64,000 nucleotides of DNA, from the NCBI GenBank assembly GCA_000509225.1, contig BAOK01000001.1, positions 1,488,001-1,552,000 on the forward strand, in the 5' to 3' direction. Below are positions 28,882 to 37,675 of the stretch, piece by piece; positions within the stretch are counted from its first letter, which is position 1, and every line of letters begins with the position of its first letter. The stretch is from Parvibaculaceae bacterium Mf 1.05b.01. GTDB lineage: Bacteria; Pseudomonadota; Alphaproteobacteria; Parvibaculales; Parvibaculaceae. The position numbers and the translations under genes were made by a program. The notes below the pieces were generated by a model, which saw only the letters and a program-made list of their open reading frames with translations, was not told the origin of the DNA and did not search any database.

Positions 28882-30294
28882 GTGGCAAAAGCCCGCCGTC
28901 AATTTGTTTGCCAATCCTGCGGCGCGCAGACGCCGCGCTGGGCCGGTCGTTGCGACGGCTGCGGTGAGTGGAACACGATCTCCGAAGAAGTCGCGGAAAG
29001 CTCCGGCGTGGCCGGTGGTCCTGCCAAGGCCAGTTCGACAAAAAAGGGGCGTCAGATTGCTTTGGTGCCGCTAGCTGGCGAGGCAACAGAAACACCACGC
29101 CGCAGCACAGGTTTGAAAGAGTTTGACCGCGTGCTGGGCGGTGGTCTGGTGCCAGGCTCTGCGGTTCTGGTCGGCGGTGATCCGGGCATTGGCAAATCCA
29201 CGCTCCTTCTTCAAGCCATGGCGCGTCTGGCGAATAGTGGCGCGGAAACGGTCTATATTTCCGGCGAGGAAGCGATTGATCAAGTGCGTATGCGTGCGCT
29301 CCGGCTTGGCCTTTCTGACGCCCCGGTTGCGCTCGGCGCAGAGACCAACCTTCGTGATATTCTGGCCACGCTGAAAGATGGCCCAACGCCTGATGCCATC
29401 GTCATTGATTCTGTTCAGACCATGTGGACCGATACGCTTGAATCAGCGCCAGGAACAGTCTCCCAAGTTCGAGCGACGGCTCAGGAACTCACTCGTTTTG
29501 CCAAGCGCTCGGGGGCGGCGATGATCATTGTGGGCCACATCACGAAAGATGGGCAGATTGCCGGCCCCAAGGTGATGGAGCACATGGTCGACACGGTGCT
29601 TTATTTTGAGGGCGAGCGGGGCCACCATTTCCGCATTCTTCGCGCGGTGAAGAATCGGTTTGGCCCGGCAAACGAAATCGGTGTCTTCGAAATGGCGGAA
29701 GGTGGCCTGCTGGAAGTTGAAAACCCCTCGGCGCTCTTCATCGGTGAACGCGATCGGGAAGCGAGCGGCGCGGCTGTCTTTGCCGGCATTGAAGGCACGC
29801 GGCCGGTTCTTGTCGAAATCCAGGCTCTTGTTGCACAAAGCGCCCTCGGCACCCCGAGACGCGCAGTGATCGGTTGGGACAGTGGACGACTTTCCATGGT
29901 GCTCGCCGTGCTTGAAGCGCGTTGCGGGCTCTCAATCGGTAATCAGGATGTTTACCTCAATGTGGCCGGTGGCTTAAGGATCGGAGAGCCGGCAGCCGAC
30001 CTCGCTGTCGCGGGCGCCCTTATCTCCTCCTTATCAGGCCTGTCGATCCCTCCCGATACGGTTCTCTTTGGTGAAATATCTCTTTCAGGATCGCTTCGTC
30101 CGGTCAGCCAGATGGAAGCACGGCTCAAAGAGGCCGAGAAACTCGGCTTTAAACACGCCATTCTGCCAAAAGCGGCGGGGCGACAGAAACCGTCTGCCGG
30201 CAAGATGAAGCTCACAGAACTGGAAGACCTTGGCGATTTGATTGCCAAACTGTCGACTGGTGGGGCTTCTGCGCCACAAGCCCGTGAAGCATAA
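28882..30294 (+). CDS. radA: DNA repair protein RadA
   Basis: 470 residues from a GTG at 28882 (ribosome-binding site AAGGA). The N-terminal C4 zinc finger (CQSCGAQTPRWAGRCDGC), the Walker A GGDPGIGKSTLL, the RadA-specific KNRFG motif (AVKNRFGPANEIG) and the C-terminal Lon-like domain (AVAGALISSLSGLSIP; GEISLSGSLRPV) appear in order. RadA is a DnaB-like helicase promoting branch migration in recombination. It heads radA-cvpA-purF-SDR. Confidence 0.95.
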   Translation: MAKARRQFVCQSCGAQTPRWAGRCDGCGEWNTISEEVAESSGVAGGPAKASSTKKGRQIALVPLAGEATETPRRSTGLKEFDRVLGGGLVPGSAVLVGGDPGIGKSTLLLQAMARLANSGAETVYISGEEAIDQVRMRALRLGLSDAPVALGAETNLRDILATLKDGPTPDAIVIDSVQTMWTDTLESAPGTVSQVRATAQELTRFAKRSGAAMIIVGHITKDGQIAGPKVMEHMVDTVLYFEGERGHHFRILRAVKNRFGPANEIGVFEMAEGGLLEVENPSALFIGERDREASGAAVFAGIEGTRPVLVEIQALVAQSALGTPRRAVIGWDSGRLSMVLAVLEARCGLSIGNQDVYLNVAGGLRIGEPAADLAVAGALISSLSGLSIPPDTVLFGEISLSGSLRPVSQMEARLKEAEKLGFKHAILPKAAGRQKPSAGKMKLTELEDLGDLIAKLSTGGASAPQAREA

Positions 30295-30362
30295 GGTGAC
30301 CCAGGCCGCCATGAGCGTTAGACTGGCCCCATGTGGCGTTCGAGTTGGGGGACAGACCCGTC

Positions 30363-31007
30363 ATGACCCTTTTTGATATTGCAGTCATCGCGATCATGAT
30401 TGTTTCCGGCCTGTTGGCCATGGTGCGAGGCTTTGCCAGCGAGGTCTTGTCGATCCTTGCCTGGGTTGTCGCTGCCCTTGCCGCCCTCCTCCTTTATCCG
30501 CTGCTCATCCCGCTCGTACAGACCGTCGCTGAACCTTATTGGCTCGCGCTTACCATTTCAGCTGCAGGGATCTTCGTTGTCGTTTACATCGCCATCTCGG
30601 CCCTCACCTATCGATGGACAGACCGGGCGCATGGCGGCGAGATCGGCTTCCTTGACCGGTCACTGGGCTTTATTTTTGGCGTATTTCGGGGACTTCTTGT
30701 CGTTGCCATCGCCTTCCTGCTCTTCACCTGGCTTGTTCCGGATCGGGAAGACCGACCGAAATGGATTGCCGATGCGCGCCTTTTGCCCCTGGTGGACTTT
30801 GTCGCAGGCGGGCTTTCCTCCTTGGCGGCGCAGCAATCAACAGCGCCAACGGAGCCTTTCTTTACGCCTGAAGGGCGGCGCACCTCACCTCCTGCAGGTT
30901 CGGGGACAGAAGAGCCGAAATCAGACACTGACAGCGACGATACGACAGGGTATAAGCCTTCCGAACGGAGGGGGCTCGACCAACTTTTCGAAGCCACACA
31001 GGAATAA
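30363..31007 (+). CDS. cvpA: CvpA family membrane protein
   Basis: 214 residues from the ATG at 30363 (MTLFDIAVIAIMIVSG); a longer frame exists from a GTG but adds unrelated residues. Four hydrophobic helices fill the first ~130 residues (MVRGFASEVLSILAWVVA is the family block), then a hydrophilic Ser/Pro/Glu-rich tail. CvpA is linked to colicin V production and envelope stress in enterobacteria, and lies next to purF in most proteobacteria, as here. The molecular function is unsettled. Confidence 0.88.
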   Translation: MTLFDIAVIAIMIVSGLLAMVRGFASEVLSILAWVVAALAALLLYPLLIPLVQTVAEPYWLALTISAAGIFVVVYIAISALTYRWTDRAHGGEIGFLDRSLGFIFGVFRGLLVVAIAFLLFTWLVPDREDRPKWIADARLLPLVDFVAGGLSSLAAQQSTAPTEPFFTPEGRRTSPPAGSGTEEPKSDTDSDDTTGYKPSERRGLDQLFEATQE

Positions 31008-31022
31008 AGGACGATCACCCAG

Positions 31023-32588
31023 ATGTCCGAGACAGGTTCCAAGAACGGTTCCACGACAGATTCATTCGGCTCCAGAGCCACACCTCAAATGCAGCACAGC
31101 ACACCAGAGCATGGTGAAGGTGCCAATGTCATTCTGGACAGCCATGATGAGCTTTATGCAGATCGACTGCGCGAAGAATGCGGTGTCTTTGGCATATTCG
31201 GCCATCCCGATGCAGCTGCGCTAACCGCGCTTGGCATGCACGCGTTGCAGCACCGCGGCCAGGAAGCTGCCGGGCTCGTTTCCTTTGACGGGGAGCATTT
31301 CCACTCTGAACGACGCATGGGCCTTGTGGGTGATCATTTCACCAGCGCCAAGATGATGGATCGACTGGCCGGTACTGGGGCCATCGGACATGTGCGCTAT
31401 TCGACCACTGGTGGAACCATCTTACGCAATGTTCAGCCTCTATTTGCTGACCTGTGGGGTGGCGGCTTCGCCATTGCCCATAATGGCAACCTGACCAACG
31501 CGCTGACATTGCGCGACGACCTCGTGCGCTCCGGTGCTATCTTCCAGTCAACATCCGACACGGAAGTCATCCTGCAGTTGGTCGCCCGTGGGCGGCACGA
31601 CCGCACAACAAACCGCTTTGTTGATGCGCTCCGACAAATTCAAGGTGCCTACGCCCTGGTTGCCCTTACAAACAAAAAGCTGATTGGAGCGCGCGATCCG
31701 CTTGGCATCCGTCCGCTGATCCTGGGCGAGCTTGATGGGGCTCCTATCCTCACATCCGAAACGGTCGCGCTCGACATTATTGGCGCCAGCTTTGTTCGCG
31801 AGATCGAACCCGGCGAGGTGATTGTTGCAACCAAAGACGGGATTGAAAGCCTCCATCCTTTCCCGCCTATGCAGCCGCGGCCTTGCGTGTTCGAATATAT
31901 CTACTTCGCCCGTCCCGACAGCGTTGTTGGCGGTCAGAGCGTATACAATGTCCGCCGCCGGACCGGTGAAGAGCTTGCCCGAGAGTCGCATGTCGATGCG
32001 GATGTTGTCATTCCGGTTCCGGACTCTGGGGTCCCGGCGGCCATTGGCTATGCAGCGGAAGCCAAAATTCCGTTTGAGCTTGGTATTATTCGCAACCACT
32101 ATGTGGGCCGTACGTTTATCGAACCCACCCAGCACATTCGCGCGCTCGGTGTGCGCTTGAAGCACAATGCGAACAAGGCACTTGTTGAGGGCAAACGGAT
32201 CATCCTGGTTGACGATAGTATCGTGCGTGGGACGACGTCTGCGAAGATTGTCAAAATGATGTATGAAGCTGGCGCCAAGGAAGTGCATATGCGCATTTCC
32301 AGCCCACCCATCACACATCCAGATTTTTACGGCATCGATACGCCCGACCGGGACCAGTTGCTCGCCGCGAATTATGATCTGGAAGGCATGCGCAACTATA
32401 TCGGTGTCGACAGTCTGGCGTTTGTGTCCGTCGATGGTCTCTATCGCGCGCTCGGGTTTGAAGGCCGCGACAATGACAATCCGCAATTCGCCGATCACTA
32501 TTTCACCGGTGACTACCCAACGGCGCTTATCGATCATCAACAAGAAAAACGTTCCGCCCAGCTGTCACTGCTGACGGAAATCGCTTAA
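31023..32588 (+). CDS. purF: Amidophosphoribosyltransferase
   Basis: 521 residues. After a variable ~50-residue N-terminus the Ntn nucleophile Cys53 appears in REECGVFGIFG; in many relatives a propeptide precedes this cysteine and is removed. The glutaminase domain has ALQHRGQEAAG and GHVRYSTTG, and the PRPP-binding site is IILVDDSIVRGTTS. It makes 5-phosphoribosylamine, the first committed step of purine synthesis, and is normally feedback-inhibited by purine nucleotides. Confidence 0.96.
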   Translation: MSETGSKNGSTTDSFGSRATPQMQHSTPEHGEGANVILDSHDELYADRLREECGVFGIFGHPDAAALTALGMHALQHRGQEAAGLVSFDGEHFHSERRMGLVGDHFTSAKMMDRLAGTGAIGHVRYSTTGGTILRNVQPLFADLWGGGFAIAHNGNLTNALTLRDDLVRSGAIFQSTSDTEVILQLVARGRHDRTTNRFVDALRQIQGAYALVALTNKKLIGARDPLGIRPLILGELDGAPILTSETVALDIIGASFVREIEPGEVIVATKDGIESLHPFPPMQPRPCVFEYIYFARPDSVVGGQSVYNVRRRTGEELARESHVDADVVIPVPDSGVPAAIGYAAEAKIPFELGIIRNHYVGRTFIEPTQHIRALGVRLKHNANKALVEGKRIILVDDSIVRGTTSAKIVKMMYEAGAKEVHMRISSPPITHPDFYGIDTPDRDQLLAANYDLEGMRNYIGVDSLAFVSVDGLYRALGFEGRDNDNPQFADHYFTGDYPTALIDHQQEKRSAQLSLLTEIA

Positions 32589-32602
32589 GAGCAGACCAGA
32601 TT

Positions 32603-33313
32603 ATGGCAGGACGACTTGCAGACAAGCTCGCGCTGATTACAGGCGCGTCACGTGGAATTGGCCGGGCGGTCGCGCTTGCTATGGCCGCTGAAGGGGCTCA
32701 CGTCATTCTGGTGGCCCGCACTGTCGGCGCTCTGGAAGAAGTCGACGATGAAATCCAGAAAGCAGGTGGGACGGCGACGCTTGTTCCTCTCGATCTTACG
32801 GATTTTGATGCGATTGACCGCTTGGGTGGCACGATCTTCGAGCGTTGGGGCAAGCTTGATATCCTGGTTGGCAATGCGGGCATCCTCGGGCCACTGACAC
32901 CGACCGGTCACATCTCGCCAGACGACTGGGACAAGACCTTCGCCGTCAATGTCACCACGAATTACCGCCTGATCCGCTCACTAGATCCCCTGCTGCAAAG
33001 GGCGGAAGCGGGGCGCGCTGTCTTTGTAACTTCCGGCGCAGCACAAAAATGCCGCCCGTTCTGGGGTGCCTACTCCGTCTCAAAAGCGGCCCTTGAAGCC
33101 CTGGTCAAGACCTGGGCTCACGAGGTAGAGAAGACGGAACTGCGCATCAATATGGTGAGCCCTGGTCCCATCGCGACCAAGATGCGGGCGAAAGCCATGC
33201 CGGGGGAAGACCCTGAGACGCTCCGAAGACCAGAAGATATTGCGCCACTCTTCCTTGATCTGGTGAGTGAGGGGTGCACGCGCCACGGTGAGGTTGTTTC
33301 CTTTCAGGCTTAG
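32603..33313 (+). CDS. Short-chain dehydrogenase/reductase downstream of purF
   Basis: 236 residues with TGASRGIG (about 13-20), VGNAG in place of NNAG, catalytic Ser in VTSGAAQ and YSVSK. An SDR of this kind follows purF in many alphaproteobacteria, 14 bp apart here, so co-transcription is likely, but its substrate is not established. The C-terminus is short (GEVVSFQA) compared with FabG-type SDRs. An imperfect hairpin follows its stop. Confidence 0.85.
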   Translation: MAGRLADKLALITGASRGIGRAVALAMAAEGAHVILVARTVGALEEVDDEIQKAGGTATLVPLDLTDFDAIDRLGGTIFERWGKLDILVGNAGILGPLTPTGHISPDDWDKTFAVNVTTNYRLIRSLDPLLQRAEAGRAVFVTSGAAQKCRPFWGAYSVSKAALEALVKTWAHEVEKTELRINMVSPGPIATKMRAKAMPGEDPETLRRPEDIAPLFLDLVSEGCTRHGEVVSFQA

Positions 33314-33316
33314 GGC

Positions 33317-33353
33317 TGGCTTGGGGACTGGCCCAAAGCTGGTACCCAAGCCA
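33317..33353. repeat. 9-bp inverted repeat after the purF-linked SDR
   Basis: TGGCTTGGG (33317-33325) and CCCAAGCCA (33345-33353) are perfect complements across a 19-nt loop. There is no T-tract, so it is not a classic intrinsic terminator; it may stabilise the 3' end of the purF-SDR message. The rest of the 175 bp up to the next gene shows nothing else I can support. Confidence 0.5.
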
Positions 33354-33488
33354 ACCGGACATGCCTTGTCATTCGACATGAGCATCCTTACTTTAGTCGT
33401 CTCAATCGCGACAACTTCAAGCTTAAGGAAAAGGACGATGGACAAATAGGCCGAGCATAAGGAATTCCTCTTGCCGGAGATTTGATCC

Positions 33489-35084
33489 ATGCCACCATTT
33501 TTGGTTGCAGGCGATACGCTCGCCTATCTGTTGCCTGATGGCACAGACCTTTTTTCAAACATCACTTTTTCAATCGGACCTCGCCAGCGGGTTGCCCTTG
33601 TCGGCCACAATGGCAGCGGCAAGTCGAGCCTTGCTCGATTGCTTGTGGAGGAGAGTGTGCCTTCGCGAGGTCACCTCACAGTTCACGGGCAGATTTCCCT
33701 GCTGGCGCAGGACGCCGCGCCCCCGCGGGATTTGCGGATCGTCGACTATCTGCAAGTTGGGACGAAGTTCGACGCGCTGACACGATCCAATGCGGGGACC
33801 GCAACAGCGGACGACCTATCCCTCATTGCTGACGACTGGGGCCTTGAAGATGCCCTCCATCGAAAGCTTCAGAAGGTGGGTTTGGGGTACATGTCGCCAA
33901 TGCGCTTGATCACGAATCTCAGTGGCGGCGAATGGCTAAGAGTGCAAATCCTCGGTGTCCAACAGTCTAACCCCGACCTTCTCATTCTGGATGAACCGTC
34001 CAACCATTTGGATCAGGACGGTCGCGCTTGGCTTGAGACCTGGCTGCGCGATGCGCCTTTCGCCTGGCTGCTCATCTCTCATGACCGCCATTTACTCGCC
34101 TTGCCCGATCAAATTTGGGAGCTCACGCCAACCGGTCTCGATGTTTATGGCGGCAATTACGCCCACTACCTCGCCGAAAAAACAACCCACCAGCAAGCGG
34201 CAATCACACGTGTTGCCCATGCGAAGCAGGCGGAACGACAGGCGCAACGAGACCAACAAGTGGCTCGTGAACGTCTGAAACAAAAGGCAGCCAAAGGGCG
34301 CAGGGAGCGCAGCAAAGGAAGTCAGCCGAAAATCGTTCTAGATGGTCGAATGGCGCGGAGCCAGCATACAGCCAGCCGACTTACCCAGATCAAACATGCC
34401 CGCCTGTCGGCCGCTGAAGACCGGGTTGCCACAGCCCAGGCTCAGGTTCAGGAAACAACCCCTGTCCTGTTTGATGCCGGTGCCAGTGAAGTACATTCTC
34501 ACCAGCCGGTGCTCGACATAGAGAGACTTTGTTTTGGCTATGGTGCCCGGACACTTCTGAACCAATTCAACCTGGCGGTCAGAGGGCCACAATGTCTCCA
34601 CCTGGCCGGGGAAAATGGCAGCGGCAAATCAACACTTCTGGATCTGATCGCCGGGCGGAAGATGCCAAACAAGGGCACAGTGACCTGCAGGGTCCCTATC
34701 GGCTATTTGCTGCAACGAGAAGATCACGGGCCCGAGGCAACGCCCCTTGACCGCTGCATCGCCTATCGCCCCGGTTGGCAAGAGACGGACATCCGAACGA
34801 GCCTCGCCCGTGCTGGTCTGCGTCGGGAGAAAGCGGTGACAGCATTCGATCTGCTCAGCGCAGGAGAACGCTTGCGCGCCGATCTTGTACGCCTGCTCAA
34901 TTGTCCAGAGCCTGCTCAACTCCTCCTGTTGGATGAACCGAGCAATCATTTAGATATTGATGCATTAGAAGCACTAGAGGCCGCGCTCAGAACCTATCGC
35001 GGCGCGCTCATATTTACGTCGCACGACCCTGTTTTTGTCGAGAGCATGACTGCGTCTGATGTCGTACAGCTGGTGCCAGGCTAG
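33489..35084 (+). CDS. ABC-F family ATPase
   Basis: 531 residues with two ATPase domains and no membrane segments. Domain 1: GHNGSGKSS, signature LSGGEWLRV, Walker B LLILDEPSNHLDQ. A basic linker of about residues 235-300 follows. Domain 2: GENGSGKST, an atypical signature LLSAGERLR, Walker B LLLLDEPSNHLDI. ABC-F proteins bind the ribosome and act in translation, some giving antibiotic resistance; the subfamily here is unclear. Its stop codon lies inside the der-tail repeat at 35081-35098. Confidence 0.88.
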   Translation: MPPFLVAGDTLAYLLPDGTDLFSNITFSIGPRQRVALVGHNGSGKSSLARLLVEESVPSRGHLTVHGQISLLAQDAAPPRDLRIVDYLQVGTKFDALTRSNAGTATADDLSLIADDWGLEDALHRKLQKVGLGYMSPMRLITNLSGGEWLRVQILGVQQSNPDLLILDEPSNHLDQDGRAWLETWLRDAPFAWLLISHDRHLLALPDQIWELTPTGLDVYGGNYAHYLAEKTTHQQAAITRVAHAKQAERQAQRDQQVARERLKQKAAKGRRERSKGSQPKIVLDGRMARSQHTASRLTQIKHARLSAAEDRVATAQAQVQETTPVLFDAGASEVHSHQPVLDIERLCFGYGARTLLNQFNLAVRGPQCLHLAGENGSGKSTLLDLIAGRKMPNKGTVTCRVPIGYLLQREDHGPEATPLDRCIAYRPGWQETDIRTSLARAGLRREKAVTAFDLLSAGERLRADLVRLLNCPEPAQLLLLDEPSNHLDIDALEALEAALRTYRGALIFTSHDPVFVESMTASDVVQLVPG

Positions 35085-35098
35085 CCCAGCTTGCGCTT
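35081..35098 (-). repeat. Duplicate of der 3' end (left copy)
   Basis: On the minus strand this reads AAG CGC AAG CTG GGC TAG, i.e. KRKLG-stop, the same peptide that ends Der. It matches 36186-36203 at 16 of 18 positions; both differences are silent (AAG/AAA lysine, TAG/TAA stop). It also contains the plus-strand stop of the ABC-F gene. Confidence 0.65.
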
Positions 35099-35190
35099 AA
35101 GCAGATTGTCGGAGGATTGAAATCGGTAAACTTCGGCGGGATACGCTGGCGTCAGTCCACAGTCTCGCCCTTGGGCGAATGTTTTGAGTG

Positions 35191-36105
35191 CTAAAGAACA
35201 CCGCACCCTTCGGCAAAGTGCTTTCCAAAGTCTGTAAACTGCACTTGCATATTGATTTGCTTGCCGGATCCATGTTGGGAGAAAATCTGCTCAGGCGGAG
35301 ATTTCTGCCTTTCTGCAATCTCTTGTGTCTCTCGAAGGCTCTCATAGAACTCGCCGAGTGTCTGAGCTAAATCCTGTTCACTACGAAGATTTGGCCTAAA
35401 GGGAGACAGGCTATGGAATTGGTGAACGGACGTTTTCTCAATAATGCCTTGCCTCATTAGATTGTCGGCCCAACTCGGTGATCCCATTTTGGCCAAACCG
35501 TAGCCTTCGGCTTTGTCCTGAATGGCGGCAACTGCCCGTTTTTGAAGCTCCGCATTCCTCTTTTGGATCTCCTTTGCCTCGGGCGTAACACTCATTATGT
35601 CTATGGAACCAAATTTCTCTGCACTCGCCTCTAGGTCTGCTTTCGTCCGCTGGATGAAGGCAAGTAGATCTATGATCTTCGCATCCATTGGTGAGAGGCT
35701 TTCAAGGATACTGATATACGGGCGCTCAGCTTCCGTTTCAGCGTCCGGCTTGAGGGCCCTAGCGAAGAGCCCCGACCACATATCCCGAACACTCTCATCA
35801 CTGGCCAGTGACATGCCATTCAACAGCAAATAAAGCTCTTCCTCTTTTGGTGGTGTGATGTCCTTCATGTCCACCCCGTCGGCATCAAGCTTCGCTCGAA
35901 CCTCTTCCATACCTAGTCTGGCGTTCAACTCACGTTTGTGCCTCACGCGGTCTCCGAGAATACCAATACCATCCGCAACAAGATCACCCACTGTTTCAGC
36001 GGGTTTCCGAAGTAGGCCTCGGATTACATCGCCGAGAGCCGCATCGATCCCTTTGCCAATAATCTCATCATTTGAAGTTTCTGGACTTCCACCTTCGCTT
36101 GCCAT
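35191..36105 (-). CDS. Abi-alpha (DUF4393)-like protein, candidate phage-defence gene
   Basis: 304 residues from the ATG at 36105, which has a GGAGG ribosome-binding site; a TTG at 36117 also opens the frame. The N-terminal half has the hydrophobic LVADGIGILGDRVRHKRELN block, then residues 104-118 (ESVRDMWSGLFARAL) and 131-148 (ISILESLSPMDAKIIDLL), the pattern of Abi-alpha/DUF4393 proteins associated with abortive infection. The C-terminal third is coiled and charged, without known motifs. It is alone between direct repeats of the der 3' end. The defence role is inferred from the family and from its mobile-looking setting. Confidence 0.65.
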   Translation of the reverse strand: MASEGGSPETSNDEIIGKGIDAALGDVIRGLLRKPAETVGDLVADGIGILGDRVRHKRELNARLGMEEVRAKLDADGVDMKDITPPKEEELYLLLNGMSLASDESVRDMWSGLFARALKPDAETEAERPYISILESLSPMDAKIIDLLAFIQRTKADLEASAEKFGSIDIMSVTPEAKEIQKRNAELQKRAVAAIQDKAEGYGLAKMGSPSWADNLMRQGIIEKTSVHQFHSLSPFRPNLRSEQDLAQTLGEFYESLRETQEIAERQKSPPEQIFSQHGSGKQINMQVQFTDFGKHFAEGCGVL

Positions 36106-36185
36106 GCCGTCCTCCAAATTACATCTCTTGCCTCAGCAATCTCGAAACAAGGGCCCGCGACAGATTTGGTAAGGCACAAGCAGGT

Positions 36186-36203
36186 TTAGCCCAGTTTGCG
36201 CTT
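36186..36203 (-). repeat. der 3' end in the functional gene (right copy)
   Basis: This is the genuine KRKLG-stop end of der. It forms a direct repeat with 35081-35098, 1,105 bp away, with two silent transitions. It would correspond to one attachment site of the proposed insertion. Confidence 0.65.
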
Positions 36204-37604
36204 GCTCGCCTTCGCCGCGAATGGGTTATCGCGTTTGCGCATGTTCAGCCGGATCGGAACGCCCCGCAGATCAAATTCTTCCCGGAGCGTGTTCACAAGA
36301 TAGCGCTTGTAAGATGTCGGCACTTCGTGCGCCCGGCTTGAGAAAATCGCGAAGGTCGGAGGACGACTTTTCACCTGCGTTGCATAGCGCAATGTGACCG
36401 GCCGGCCCCTTGATGCGGGTGGCGGGTTTTTTGACGAGGTAATGCTCAACCACTTATTCAGTTTGGCTGTCGGAATGCGTGCGTTCCAGATGCTGTGGAT
36501 TTCTTCTATCTTTGGCATCAATTTCTCAACGCCTTTCCCCGTCAATGCGGAGAAGGTGACGATGGGCACGCCACGGACCTGTGGCAGCAGGCGCCCTAAT
36601 TTCTCCTTCAGGTCTTCCATGGTCGCCTGGGGTGTTTCCACCAGGTCCCACTTGTTGACCGCGATGACGAGCGCTCGTCCCTCCTGTTCAACCAGATCTG
36701 TGATGTGCAGATCCTGTTTTTCGAAGGGAATGGTCGCATCGATCAGAATAACGACAACCTCTGCAAAGCGAACAGCCCTCAGAGCATCCGCCGCTGAGAG
36801 TTTTTCAAGCTTCTTCGTCACCCGAGCGCGACGTCTGAGCCCCGCCGTGTCATGCAGCTTCACGCGACGCCCACGCCACTCCCACTCGACGCCGATGGAG
36901 TCCCGGGTAATGCCTGCTTCCGGCCCGGTGAGCATCCGGTCCTCACCCAGCAATTGATTGATTAAGGTGGACTTCCCGGCATTGGGGCGTCCCACCACGG
37001 CGACACGCAAGGGTGTTTCAAGATCAGGCTCATAAGGAGCGTCGGGATCGAAACCCTCGTCACTTTCCAATGCGTCCTCGATCGCCTGATTGGCTTCGGA
37101 TTCTTCAAATGCCCGCGCAAAGGGCAGCAGCGCGTCATATAGATCGCCCAACCCTTCGCCATGTTCTGCCGACAGCGGCAGAGGCGCGCCCAGCCCCAAT
37201 TCATAGGCTTCCATTCGCCCTGCCTCACCGGCACCGCCTTCGCACTTGTTAGCAGCCAGAATGACCGGGGTTTCCACTTTTCTCAGAAGCTGGGAAAAAT
37301 AGGCATCAGCTGGGGTGATCCCAGCTCGCGCGTCAACGAGGAGAAGACAGACATCGGCTTCTGAAATTGCCAGCTCCGTGCCCCGTTGCATCCGTGCTTC
37401 CAGAACATCGCCTTTGGCGTCTTCAAGCCCGGCTGTATCAACGATCGTAAACTCAATGTCTGCGATGCTCGCGTCACCTTCTCGGCGATCTCGGGTCACG
37501 CCAGGCGTGTCGTCGACAAGCGCGAGCTTCTTTCCAACCAGGCGGTTGAATAGAGTCGATTTGCCCACATTGGGGCGGCCGACAATGGCAAGTTTAAACG
37601 GCAT
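36186..37604 (-). CDS. der: Ribosome biogenesis GTPase Der (EngA)
   Basis: 472 residues with tandem G domains. Domain 1 has [19 protein letters not shown] and NKCE; domain 2 has [17 protein letters not shown] and NKWD. A C-terminal KH-like domain follows ([21 protein letters not shown]). Between the domains is an acidic stretch ([17 protein letters not shown]). Der is essential for 50S assembly. The C-terminal codons are duplicated downstream at 35081-35098. bamB lies 71 bp upstream on the same strand, the usual order. Confidence 0.96.
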   Translation of the reverse strand: MPFKLAIVGRPNVGKSTLFNRLVGKKLALVDDTPGVTRDRREGDASIADIEFTIVDTAGLEDAKGDVLEARMQRGTELAISEADVCLLLVDARAGITPADAYFSQLLRKVETPVILAANKCEGGAGEAGRMEAYELGLGAPLPLSAEHGEGLGDLYDALLPFARAFEESEANQAIEDALESDEGFDPDAPYEPDLETPLRVAVVGRPNAGKSTLINQLLGEDRMLTGPEAGITRDSIGVEWEWRGRRVKLHDTAGLRRRARVTKKLEKLSAADALRAVRFAEVVVILIDATIPFEKQDLHITDLVEQEGRALVIAVNKWDLVETPQATMEDLKEKLGRLLPQVRGVPIVTFSALTGKGVEKLMPKIEEIHSIWNARIPTAKLNKWLSITSSKNPPPASRGRPVTLRYATQVKSRPPTFAIFSSRAHEVPTSYKRYLVNTLREEFDLRGVPIRLNMRKRDNPFAAKASKRKLG

Positions 37605-37675
37605 TGGTTTCCCGTCCGCCTTTCACAGCGGTTTCAGACATGTCTGGGCCACTGGGGCCCGTAACACCTGAGCTA

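Larger units (their letters stand above)
35081..36203. mobile_element. One-gene insertion at the 3' end of der (proposed)
   Basis: The segment is bounded by direct copies of the last 18 bp of der (35081-35098 and 36186-36203) and contains a single Abi-alpha-like gene on the der strand. There is no integrase, transposase or tRNA. The interpretation is an att-like duplication created when a small element integrated at the der stop. The 90 bp between the left repeat and the Abi stop show nothing else. The base composition looks more AT-rich than the flanks. Confidence 0.5.

Noticed and set aside
33317-33353. Hairpin after the purF-linked SDR as an intrinsic terminator
   Set aside because: The stem is good but the loop is 19 nt and no T-tract follows; listed only as an inverted repeat.
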